Source: JBCCTJ01 sp039198585
GTDB taxonomy: Bacteria > Bacteroidota > Bacteroidia > Cytophagales > Amoebophilaceae
Assembly: GCA_039198585.1 (NCBI GenBank)
Contig: JBCCTJ010000018.1
Coordinates: 1 to 19,284, forward strand
Direction of reading: 5' to 3'
DNA: 19,284 nucleotides
Shown here in pieces: positions 7,473 to 15,050 of this stretch; positions within the stretch are counted from its first letter, which is position 1; every line of letters begins with the position of its first letter. A program made the position numbers and the translations under genes. The notes beneath the pieces are model-generated. The model did no database searches, had not been told where the DNA came from, and was given only the letters and a program-made list of their open reading frames with translations.

Positions 7473-9245
7473 ATGACTAAGGCTTATCTTGTACTATACT
7501 TATACTTTGGATTTTTTTGGTTATCACTAGCAGCTGCTAGTGATAACCAGTTGCCTTTCTATCAAGATGTGGTGACAAAAAAGAAAATAAGTAAAACAAA
7601 GAAAGAAAAACTACAATCCATTAAGTATTCCCTAAAAATTACTGGAATTACTACCTTATTCACTATCATTTTGTGGTGTTTATACTACTATTTTAAAATA
7701 CCACCTATATCAGAAGAGGATCCCCCTACTCCATCATCTTATTGTGGACCTTGGCAGCAGGTAGATTTAGTAGTGTACAATCAAATCCTCCAAGATTCTA
7801 TAGAGGATGACTACCCTTTAGTGACGATTGGTGAGATTGCCCCTCTGTTTTTTAACTTAAGCAGTAAGGACGATGTTGCTAAATGGCAAGATTATTTAAA
7901 TGATAAAAAGATCACCAGCTTAGTTATGCACAATAGGGACAATCGTATCGCTTATCTTCAAAACTGGACGACCCTTTATATCATTGATGTAGTACAAGAC
8001 CAGGTAAGTCAAAAGAAGCAAATCAAATTAATTGCTCAAAAAGAAATAGAAGAGCTAGTAGATCCTACTTTATTGCGAGAAGATAATCATATTCGTCTTT
8101 TTTCTTATAAAAATTATGAATTATTATTAACAGATGGAAGGCGTTTGATATCCCTCAAAAGTAATGCAAACCAATTACGTAGTCATATCTTATACACATT
8201 TGATCTTCGTGGGGATGATCGGTTTGTCAAATATAGTGTAATACATGGTGATTACATTTATGGTTGGCATCATTATGTTGATAGGGGCCAGTCTGCAGGT
8301 GCTTACCCTATGATCTTCAAATTTAACAAATGTCATCCTACTCGTAACCTTACTACGTTTGATATCGATAGAAGAGGGCTTTATTGGCAGAGGTACAGAC
8401 AGAGAAAAAGCTATATGATTCAGCCCTGTTCTAGCCACCCAGACTGTGTGTGGGTAGTAGACATATTTGATAAGAAAGAGTTCTCTAAAGTAGTTATGTG
8501 CAATATTCGCCGTTCAACGATACTTTTTGAAAAAAACCAGATTTTGTTTTGTGCTATCACATCTGATTCTCAAAGTGTTATTACTTTTGATGGGGATGAT
8601 TATAAAAGGTATTCAATAAAAAGAGAAAGCTTAGAATATAAAAATCTCGTCATAGATGAAGAAGGTTACGTAGATGTCTATGTAGATGTAACAGAACACT
8701 ATACGTACACATGCCACGCGATGACGCTTGATGCGTCATTACTCTTCGTTGCTTTCTATAATAAGGAAGATAAAACATCGCAGGTAGAAGTTAGAAATGC
8801 TCATACCTTAGCGCTTAGAAAGTTAATACCTTTCTCTTTGACCGAAAGGTACAGCAATGGCAACCAAGAGCAGCAAGATAAGTTAAAAATTATGACACTC
8901 CAAGTTGACCCGAGTGACAGCTATTTATTTGTTTACTTCTCTGTTCAAGAGAGAAGTTTAAGCAAACCATTTGTAGGAATCTATCACATAGCATCTATGC
9001 TTGTAGAAATGGGCGAATCAAATCAACCAATAGGTGTACAAAGTTCACATGATGCGGGTATAGATCATTCTTCTAGTCCATTTTCTATCTCTCCCGTGGT
9101 CATACAACTAGACGGAGTAGTTGCAGAATATATGGATGATCACCTACCTATGCAGTTTGATTTTTCATCTCAGGGTCAGTTATTTGCCTTAACAAATGGT
9201 CAGTTCAACACAGCATTGTTCCTTCAAGAGCAAGATAATTTGTGA
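7473..9245 (+). CDS. Large membrane-associated protein, paralogue 1
   Basis: A 590-residue protein of unrecognised family. Residues 5-22 form a hydrophobic leader with a possible cleavage site after LAAA (residue 22), then a lysine-rich stretch (KKKISKTKKEK, 36-46), then a second hydrophobic helix at about 53-74 and an acidic, proline-rich linker. The remaining roughly 510 residues are strand-rich with regularly spaced hydrophobic runs and resemble a beta-propeller, though no WD signature is seen. It aligns along its length with the next gene: shared phrases include IAYLQNWTTLYIIDV, LFSYKNYELLLTDGRRLISL and YTYTCHAMTLDASLLFVAF. The start codon is supported by a TAnnTTTG element just upstream and by the leader. 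Codons 16-26 are built from a perfect 32-bp palindrome. Topology is ambiguous because the basic stretch lies between the two hydrophobic segments. Confidence 0.65.
   Translation: MTKAYLVLYLYFGFFWLSLAAASDNQLPFYQDVVTKKKISKTKKEKLQSIKYSLKITGITTLFTIILWCLYYYFKIPPISEEDPPTPSSYCGPWQQVDLVVYNQILQDSIEDDYPLVTIGEIAPLFFNLSSKDDVAKWQDYLNDKKITSLVMHNRDNRIAYLQNWTTLYIIDVVQDQVSQKKQIKLIAQKEIEELVDPTLLREDNHIRLFSYKNYELLLTDGRRLISLKSNANQLRSHILYTFDLRGDDRFVKYSVIHGDYIYGWHHYVDRGQSAGAYPMIFKFNKCHPTRNLTTFDIDRRGLYWQRYRQRKSYMIQPCSSHPDCVWVVDIFDKKEFSKVVMCNIRRSTILFEKNQILFCAITSDSQSVITFDGDDYKRYSIKRESLEYKNLVIDEEGYVDVYVDVTEHYTYTCHAMTLDASLLFVAFYNKEDKTSQVEVRNAHTLALRKLIPFSLTERYSNGNQEQQDKLKIMTLQVDPSDSYLFVYFSVQERSLSKPFVGIYHIASMLVEMGESNQPIGVQSSHDAGIDHSSSPFSISPVVIQLDGVVAEYMDDHLPMQFDFSSQGQLFALTNGQFNTALFLQEQDNL
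7518..7549. repeat. Perfect 32-bp palindrome inside the signal-peptide codons
   Basis: The half-site TGGTTATCACTAGCAG is followed directly by its exact reverse complement, with the symmetry centre between 7533 and 7534. In RNA it would fold into a 14-bp stem capped by AGCU. It encodes residues 16-26 (WLSLAAASDNQ), including the probable signal-peptidase site. A 16-of-16 match at a given centre is very unlikely by chance. It could be a protein-binding site, an mRNA structure affecting early translation, or the product of a local inverted-duplication mutation. Confidence 0.85.
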
Positions 9246-9349
9246 TAGATAGTGGTAATTTTTCCATCAAAATTCTCAGAAAACACTGATTCAGTATTAG
9301 TCTATTCCTACTCCTCTTCATTTCTATTTGATTTTCATGTTATCGTTTA

Positions 9350-9374
9350 GAGGGAGTGTAATTTAAACTCTCTA
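9350..9374. promoter_or_regulatory. Imperfect inverted repeat before paralogue 2
   Basis: AGAGGGAGT (starting at 9349) pairs with ACTCTCT (9367-9373) with one bulged G, separated by nine bases. It sits in the 179-bp gap between the two paralogues and about 50 bases ahead of the second start codon. It may be a 5'-UTR hairpin, an operator or a weak terminator of the first gene. Confidence 0.3.
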
Positions 9375-9424
9375 TTTATATAATGTGTAACTAGTTATTT
9401 GTACTATCGTTATATTATTGTGAT

Positions 9425-11109
9425 ATGCTAATCAAACAATCTATATACATAAACAGGATTTTACTGCTTTGTATACTTTTTACAATACCTGCTAGAGCTG
9501 TCAATAAAAGTAACAGTTATCCCAATTTCTCTATCTTATTACCACAAAAAAATACAAGCGCTAGCTTGCAAAAGAGAAAAAAGGGACCTATTATTCAAGT
9601 AATGATAGGGGTACTAAGCATTACAGGTTGGCTATTATATATCTATACAAAAGTTAGAAGATCTCAGGCCATAACACGAGACCAAGAAATCCTTAGTCCA
9701 GTAAGGAGTACTGATACCAACCCTTATAAAAATCTTTGTATAGTCGATGTAGCAGGCTATACAAAGTTTATTGATGATCGAGATGATCATTCCTATAGGG
9801 ATAAGCAATTGATGCAATTCCGTAATGCTACTTTGCGTAATCGTTTGAAATTTAATGCGCACATTTTTAGCGAGCGTATTACCGATATGATTTTTAACAA
9901 AACAAAAAACAGTATTGCTTATGTACAAGGGCGAGAAAGGTTAGTGATTATTGATTTAATCAAAGATGAAACAACAGGTGATACATGGATTCAATTTATA
10001 ACCCAAAAGAGAATTTTAAGAGATTTGGGAGCTCGCAGCCAAAATAAGACAGAAGTACATCTTTTCTCTTATGAAGATAATCAGCTTTGCTTGAGCGATG
10101 GATATAGCCTTTTATCTATTACTAGAGAAGAAGATGAATTGGAAATAAATACAATTTACCGCTTTAATTTCACCAATACTAAAACGATTACACAAGTTTA
10201 TCAAACAGAACAATACATCTATGGTATATATGAGCAAAACAGATCTGATAGCAATGATTTAGGTGTTTTTAGAGTCAATAAAGAGAATCCAGGTAACGCT
10301 AATTTGATTATTTTTGATGTAGGTTTGACCTATCCTTTTCATGATTTTTATGATATGGAAGGAGGAAGATACACATGTCAGGCGAGGATGTGCCCTTATA
10401 ATGCTAATTATATATTTATTACCGATACAAGAATTGATTCATCATACTCTCGATTCTCTTTGTGGGATATTAATAGTAGAACAAAGCTTTTTGAAGCCAA
10501 TGAGATGGAGTTTGCTTACGTAAACCAAGCATGTAATAAAATTATCCTTTTTGATGGAGAGTCTTATCATCTTAAGTCTGTTGTCTATAACCCAAGTGAT
10601 GAAACAATTAAAGTTGAGGATCTGCGAATAGTTGATATAGAAGATGAAATAACTTATCACTGTCATGCAGTAACACCAAAAGAAGACTTGCTATTTATCT
10701 CTTTTCGTGATACAATGCATGGTACCGCTAAGTTAGAAGTACGAAAGATAGAAGACTTAACGCTTATGAAAAATTTCAATCATGACTTTTCCCAGCGAAC
10801 AGTGAGACCGATCATGCAGAGCATGCTATCGATGCTATTAAGATTAGTGATGATGCTACCTATCTTTTTAGCTTAGTAGGGTGCAAAAGATACAGTAATT
10901 ATATTCTCAAAATAGATTTTCTGGATAGTTTCCTGAATGCTTCAACTCCTTATTCTTCAAAAGTAGTTGATTATCATCTGACCTCTATTTTTACTCCTCA
11001 AGTGAATTGGCCTAAGTATCAATTCGATATTTTATCTAATGATGACCATATTTTGGCTCTCAATCATTATACTAGCAATAGTTTATTGCTTTGTCCAAAT
11101 AATTTATGA
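9425..11109 (+). pseudogene. Membrane protein paralogue 2, split by a -1 frameshift
   Basis: Tandem paralogue of the gene at 7473. The first frame runs 483 codons to a TAG at 10874-10876: leader 1-25 (ARA-VN), second hydrophobic helix about 56-73, then strand-rich domain matching paralogue 1 (IAYVQGRERLVIIDLI; LFSYEDNQLCLSDGYSLLSI; ITYHCHAVTPKEDLLFISF). Homology stops after MKNFNHDFSQ. From about 10798 another frame (codons at 10801, 10804 ...) is open for over 100 codons to a TGA at 11107-11109 and continues the match: DDATYLFSLV against DSYLFVYFSV, and ILALNHYTSNSLLL against LFALTNGQFNTALFL, both ending in NL. Adding one base in the TTTTCCC run at 10787-10793 joins the two into a 561-residue protein close to the 590 of its partner. 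Likely a recent loss-of-frame mutation or a sequencing error. The truncated 483-residue product would lack the last strands. Confidence 0.85.
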
Positions 11110-11146
11110 TTTTTTAAGAATTAACCTATTGATAGGTGAAAAAATC
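11108..11146. terminator. Inverted repeat at the end of paralogue 2, possible terminator
   Basis: GATTTTTT (11108-11115), overlapping the restored TGA stop, is perfectly complementary to AAAAAATC (11139-11146). Nested inside is CCTAT-TG-ATAGG. There is no T-run after the second arm, so it is not a canonical intrinsic terminator, yet its place right at the end of the frameshift-restored gene fits transcript-end processing. Confidence 0.35.
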
Positions 11147-11392
11147 GACTAATTATTCATCTATAGTGTATCAACTATACTGATCTCTCCTTACACTGAT
11201 TATTGACGATAAGTGTATATATGAAATCATATTCAGCTTTACCAAGCTAGCTACTCCTTGAGTGTTTATATGTGATTTACTCTACTGATTTGTTCAGTAA
11301 CATGGATCTGTCCTAAACTACCATCACTAGTCAAGCAAAATAGAAAAAATTTTGAAAAATAAGAGACTTTATTTTGGTAGAAAAACCAATCA

Positions 11393-11415
11393 CTAATTAT
11401 AAAAACTTATAACTA
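11393..11415. promoter_or_regulatory. Imperfect inverted repeat upstream of the J-domain genes
   Basis: CTAATTATAA and TTATAACTAG pair with a single mismatch across a 3-base loop. The repeat ends 11 bases before the -7 box at 11427, so it occupies the -33 region and would suit an operator. The sequence is AT-rich, which weakens the case. Confidence 0.3.
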
Positions 11416-11426
11416 GCTCAAAGTTA

Positions 11427-11434
11427 CTATATTT
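11427..11434 (+). promoter_or_regulatory. Candidate -7 element for the J-domain cluster
   Basis: TATATTTG fits the Bacteroidota TAnnTTTG element. It ends 15 bases before the ATG at 11450, predicting a very short leader. No TTG is seen at -33; an inverted repeat lies there instead. Confidence 0.45.
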
Positions 11435-11449
11435 GCACAATATTTAGTT

Positions 11450-13009
11450 ATGAACTACTTCTTGCGAATCGTACTCTATAGCTCATTAGTCTCTATTTCT
11501 TGTTATGCATCGGACATACCAGAAAATATCCGCAATATCACTAAAAAAGAAGCTTCCAAGACTCTTGGTTGTTTGGCTAATGATAGTGAAAGAAAGATAA
11601 AAAAGGCTTATAGAGAATTGGCTCTTCGATGGCATCCTGACAAAAATCTCAATAATAAAGAGGAAGCTTCACAAAAATTTAAGGAAATACAAACAGCTTA
11701 TGATCGATTAGTCAAATACAAAGACTATAAAAACGATTCTTTTGAGCAAGATCTTCATAATTGTGACTCTGCTGGTAATTTTGGATATTCCCAACAGTGT
11801 GATCCTAATTTTTCGTATAATACCAACTCACAGTGGAATAATGCAAAATTTTGGGCTGAGTTTGAAAAATATTGGGACGACATATTCACAAATTTTGGTA
11901 ATGAAAACCCTCGGCACAGCACATTTTTTCAGTATAATACAAATAATCAATACACCCGACAAGACAGTGAGTTATTTCAACAGAGTGATCAAGAATATGG
12001 ACAAGATCATGCAGAATCTACGCATGACTATTCAACATTTTGGTACAACAAATACTTCTCGGATGATAGAGGTAATCAGCACCCACCACAAAACAGTGTT
12101 GTAGTTTTTCGGCATAATGGCCAGCAGCCTGAACAGGATAATGTAGAACCAACGCAGCACTATACAGACTTTTGGTACAACAAATACTTCCAGGAGGATA
12201 GAGGTAATGAGGATACACACCAAGACAGTCAAGACTTTCAGCAAAATAATCTAGCATCTCATAAGAACTCTACAGAGTTCTTGCACAACACATACTGCCA
12301 GGATAATAGTAGGGGTAATGAAGACACACAGCAACCTCCTGTAGACTTTGAATCGCTAAATAGCAATGAGTGGGTTAGCTATAAAGAACAGGTCAACAAC
12401 TCTGATCAAGATGAGTCTGAATTTTCGACGAGATGCGATACATACACGAATGAAAATCCTAGAATAAACTATTCAGATATACCAGAAACTGGCAATCAAG
12501 AACTAGATAAGGCTCTTTATTCAATGTGGATAAGAAGAGAAGAAAGCGATCCACAATTGAATGATGAGAATCTATGGTTCTTAGTGAAGTTCTCTAGTCA
12601 AGTGAGTAGCTTTGTAAGTAGAAAAAAGTCTATACAACAAGGAGTAATTAAACCACGAGGGACTCATTATACCATTGATTTGTTAGAAAAAGAGCAGTCC
12701 TATCTACTCAGCAAGATACAAGAACTAGAAGATGATCTTTATCAGGAAACTATGCAAACGAAAACTCATGATCTCGGCTATGACCCTTCCCTATTTTGGG
12801 AAAGTATTAATGAAAAATTAGACAAATCCATCCATAGATGCCTATTTAAGGAAAAAAAAGAACCTATTTCTTGGAAGTTTACCCACATACTTTTATTGAT
12901 TATTGTAGTTTCAACCTGTATTATTTTGGTTAGTAAAGTCAGAAAAAAAACTTACACAATAGCTCAAAAAAGTTTTAGAAAAAAACAAGTCTTGCCATTT
13001 TTTGTATGA
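11450..13009 (+). CDS. Membrane-anchored J-domain protein A with Q/N-rich repeats
   Basis: A 519-residue Hsp40-like protein. Residues 1-20 are a hydrophobic leader (possible cleavage SCYA-SD). The J domain spans about 30-95 with helix II KIKKAYRELALRW and the essential HPD at 62-64, which in known J proteins stimulates the ATPase of an Hsp70. There is no G/F-rich region, zinc finger or DnaJ C-terminal domain, so this is not DnaJ itself. A long Q/N/D-rich spacer (about 100-330) contains a four-unit tandem repeat at 11903-12349. A conserved module follows: IPETGNQELDKALYSMW, ELEDDLYQET, DPSLFWESINEKLDK. The protein ends with a helix at about 480-500 and a basic tail (KVRKK, FRKKQ). It is the first of three tandem paralogues; the next starts 76 bases later. 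Whether the J domain faces the cytoplasm, periplasm or, after export, a host compartment cannot be decided from sequence. Confidence 0.85.
   Translation: MNYFLRIVLYSSLVSISCYASDIPENIRNITKKEASKTLGCLANDSERKIKKAYRELALRWHPDKNLNNKEEASQKFKEIQTAYDRLVKYKDYKNDSFEQDLHNCDSAGNFGYSQQCDPNFSYNTNSQWNNAKFWAEFEKYWDDIFTNFGNENPRHSTFFQYNTNNQYTRQDSELFQQSDQEYGQDHAESTHDYSTFWYNKYFSDDRGNQHPPQNSVVVFRHNGQQPEQDNVEPTQHYTDFWYNKYFQEDRGNEDTHQDSQDFQQNNLASHKNSTEFLHNTYCQDNSRGNEDTQQPPVDFESLNSNEWVSYKEQVNNSDQDESEFSTRCDTYTNENPRINYSDIPETGNQELDKALYSMWIRREESDPQLNDENLWFLVKFSSQVSSFVSRKKSIQQGVIKPRGTHYTIDLLEKEQSYLLSKIQELEDDLYQETMQTKTHDLGYDPSLFWESINEKLDKSIHRCLFKEKKEPISWKFTHILLLIIVVSTCIILVSKVRKKTYTIAQKSFRKKQVLPFFV
11903..12349 (+). repeat. 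Four degenerate tandem repeats (36-44 codons) in J protein A
   Basis: Units begin at about 11903, 12011, 12143 and 12251, with lengths of 108, 132, 108 and 99 bases, all multiples of three. The conserved core is ST/TD/TE-F-W/F-x-N-x-Y, for example TFWYNKYFSDDRGN, DFWYNKYFQEDRGN and EFLHNTYCQDNSRGN. The second and third units share a 21-base stretch (12038 and 12170). Paralogues B and C lack this block, so it expanded after duplication. Confidence 0.8.
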
Positions 13010-13033
13010 AAATCAACCATTATTTTGAAAAAA

Positions 13034-13051
13034 ATATAATATAAATTATAT
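13034..13051. other. AT-rich hairpin between J genes A and B
   Basis: ATATAAT pairs with ATTATAT across ATAA in the 76-bp gap. It could be a processing or attenuation hairpin between the cistrons or simple AT-rich spacer. Confidence 0.2.
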
Positions 13052-13085
13052 ATATACTCCATTTAATTAAAAAATTTTACTAATT

Positions 13086-13925
13086 ATGATTTACTTTTTG
13101 CTACTGCTCTATAGTTTGCAACTATTTGGTTTTTACGCTAGACCAAGAGCAATGCCTGATATAACGAAAGAAGAAGCTTATACTATTTTAGGATGCCAAC
13201 CTAATGCTAGTAAGCAAGAAATAAGAAATGCTTACAAGCTTAAAGCACGTGAGTATCATCCTGATAACAATCTTGATAATACTGAAGAAGCCACGAAAAA
13301 ATTTCAGAAACTTGGGCAAGCCTATGACCGGTTAACTAAGTATGGAAAATATGGGGATGGACATCATTTTTTTCAGCCTAACCCTCATTATCCTGCTTAT
13401 CAACCAGGTCCTAACTTTACTAACAACTATTTTCATGATGTTATTGAAGGGATGACTTATACAATACCTGTTATTGGTAATACTAAACTGGATGAGGCGA
13501 TACGCCATATGTGGAGAAAAAAACTCCATATTTACAGACATTGTATGGATGAACAGGTTGAGTCTTTTGTAGAATTTACCGATTTAGTGGAATCGCTTGT
13601 TAGAATAAAAAACCAAAATCATATACTTTTTGCTGACTTACTCGAAGACAAAGAGAAATTAGAACAGCTTATCAAGTCTACTGAAGAGGCATGGTACCAA
13701 AAAGCAGTAAAAGAAAGAGACTATAGCGTGTATGATCCTACTCCTGATTTTAAGAATGCTATCACAGAGCTCAGAGAAGAATTTCGCTCAAAAAAGCAGG
13801 TGATAGATCGTAAAAATACTCTTCAGGGTATTAAACGTATGATTCCCCTTCTGATCTTAGGTATCTTCCTTCTCTTTCTTATATCTCACAAAAAGAAAAA
13901 GCAAAAAAAAACATTGCATGTATAA
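13086..13925 (+). CDS. Membrane-anchored J-domain protein B
   Basis: A 279-residue paralogue of J protein A, the shortest of the three. Residues 2-18 form a hydrophobic leader. The J domain covers about 25-92, with HPD at 58-60 in the form EYHPDNN and the family's shared phrase KKFQKLGQAYDRLTKYG after it. The spacer is short and proline/aromatic rich. The C-terminal module is present but more diverged (IPVIGNTKLDEAIRHMW; EEAWYQKAVKE; YDPTPDFKNAITELREEF). A transmembrane helix at about 252-268 is followed by a strongly basic tail (HKKKKQKK). The start of paralogue C overlaps its last eight bases (ATGTATAA), which suggests translational coupling. The J-domain call is firm; the cellular role and Hsp70 partner are unknown. 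Confidence 0.85.
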   Translation: MIYFLLLLYSLQLFGFYARPRAMPDITKEEAYTILGCQPNASKQEIRNAYKLKAREYHPDNNLDNTEEATKKFQKLGQAYDRLTKYGKYGDGHHFFQPNPHYPAYQPGPNFTNNYFHDVIEGMTYTIPVIGNTKLDEAIRHMWRKKLHIYRHCMDEQVESFVEFTDLVESLVRIKNQNHILFADLLEDKEKLEQLIKSTEEAWYQKAVKERDYSVYDPTPDFKNAITELREEFRSKKQVIDRKNTLQGIKRMIPLLILGIFLLFLISHKKKKQKKTLHV

Positions 13926-15003
13926 AAAAATAATTCCAATTGATGACTGTTCAGTCAACAGCCAGCTAGTTGGCCGCTGGAAATACATTGCTTCCTCTCT
14001 TTTGATGATTCTATGGCTCTCTCCTCACTATACTACACAGCGTGCAGGTACGAATAATATGACGAAACAAAGAGCCTATCAGCTTCTAGATTGTAGTCCT
14101 GATGCGACTGAGCAGGCAATCAAAAGTGCTTACAGGAAGCAGGCACTTCGATGGCACCCTGATAGAAATCTTGATAATAAAGAGGAGGCTACAAAAAAAT
14201 TTCAAGAAATAGGTGCAGCTTATGAAAGAGTGACTAAGTACAAGCATACTCCTGATAGTCAAATCACAAGTAGTCTTTTCACAGCTAATCTTTTTGAGTA
14301 GCTTTTCAAGAATTTTGACTTTCCTTATCATATTGGGGAAATTCCGGAGGATGCCGAGTATGTGGAAGATCAAGATAGGAATGTCATTACTTACAAAAGA
14401 GAGAGGCGCTATAATAAAGATGGCTCTCTTGCTTGGAGTAGTGGGTGGTCAGCTACATATAGTAGGAAAAAGGATCCTACTATTAATTACCTCACTATAC
14501 CAAAAACTGACAACTCAAAGCTAGATGAAGCTATCAAAGCAATGTGGAAAAGGAGAGAGCAAAACAATCCACAATTTGATTATGAAAATGACTGGCCTCT
14601 TAGGAAATACAAATTTCGAGTTATTGAATTTTCAGCAAGGAAGCATCGTCTGCAACAAGGCTGGATTCAAAGTAGATATAACGATGACGAGATGATGGTA
14701 TCCGAAAAGCAGCAAGAAGTCTTAGGCAAGCTGATCGAAGAAGCAGAAGATGAGCTTTACCAGGAAACTATTCAAGCACACAATGATGATCCCACTCATG
14801 ATCCATACGTGTTTTGGAGGGCTATCAATGAAGAACTAGATAAGCCGATTGCTAGAATACTATTCAAGAGAAAAGTGTGGCGTATTTTTTGGAAATATCT
14901 TCCCCCACTTTTATTGATTATCGGTATTATTCTCCTCACCACTTTCTTAGTTCGTAAAACTAGGCAGAAATTTAAAAATCTCTATCCCAATCTACTCCAT
15001 TAA
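13918..15003 (+). pseudogene. J-domain protein C, interrupted by an in-frame TAG
   Basis: One frame runs from 13918 to the TAA at 15001-15003 (361 codons before it) and contains one stop, TAG at 14299-14301 (codon 128). The first part holds a basic N-terminus, a hydrophobic segment at about 23-36 and a complete J domain (48-112) with HPD at 80-82. Past the stop the same frame has no other stop and carries the family module: IPKTDNSKLDEAIKAMW, EAEDELYQET, DPYVFWRAINEELDK, then a membrane helix (about 328-345) and a basic tail. Reading through gives NLFE-x-LFKNFDF; a CAG-to-TAG transition (Gln to stop) would explain it. It is closer to protein A than to B in the C-terminal module. As it stands only a 127-residue soluble or leader-bearing J domain would be made, unless translation restarts, for instance at the ATG at 14362. 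Confidence 0.85.
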
Positions 15004-15050
15004 ATGAACACTTACTACTACCATTGTATGATCTACGGGTAGCTTCTTAG

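Larger units (their letters stand above)
11110..11449. other. 340-bp intergenic region before the J-domain cluster
   Basis: No gene is seen. The left end holds the inverted repeat just described; near 11162-11180 TATAGT and ACTATA pair across six bases, and around 11192-11217 TACACT and AGTGTA pair. The right end carries an imperfect inverted repeat (11393-11415) and a -7 promoter box (11427-11434) for the gene at 11450. Confidence 0.5.

Noticed and set aside
12018..12257. Two overlapping minus-strand reading frames opposite the Q/N-rich repeats
   Set aside because: They are shadows of the tandem repeat in J protein A; they mirror its repeated bases, have no leader or family match, and lie within a firm coding gene.
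11903..12349. CRISPR array
   Set aside because: The repeats are in frame, degenerate and 99-132 bases long with no constant spacer length, and encode protein.
14299..14301. TAG as a reassigned or read-through codon
   Set aside because: tdk, uvrC and the M48 gene all end with TAG, so reassignment is unlikely; no read-through context is recognised.
14294..14524. Plus-strand frame bridging the amber codon of J gene C
   Set aside because: It is out of frame with both J-gene halves and shows none of the conserved module; the in-frame reading from 14302 carries the homology.
11450..15003. Calling the trio dnaJ
   Set aside because: They lack the G/F-rich region, the four CxxCxGxG zinc repeats and the C-terminal client domain; only the J domain is shared. 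The true dnaJ may lie downstream of grpE outside the window.
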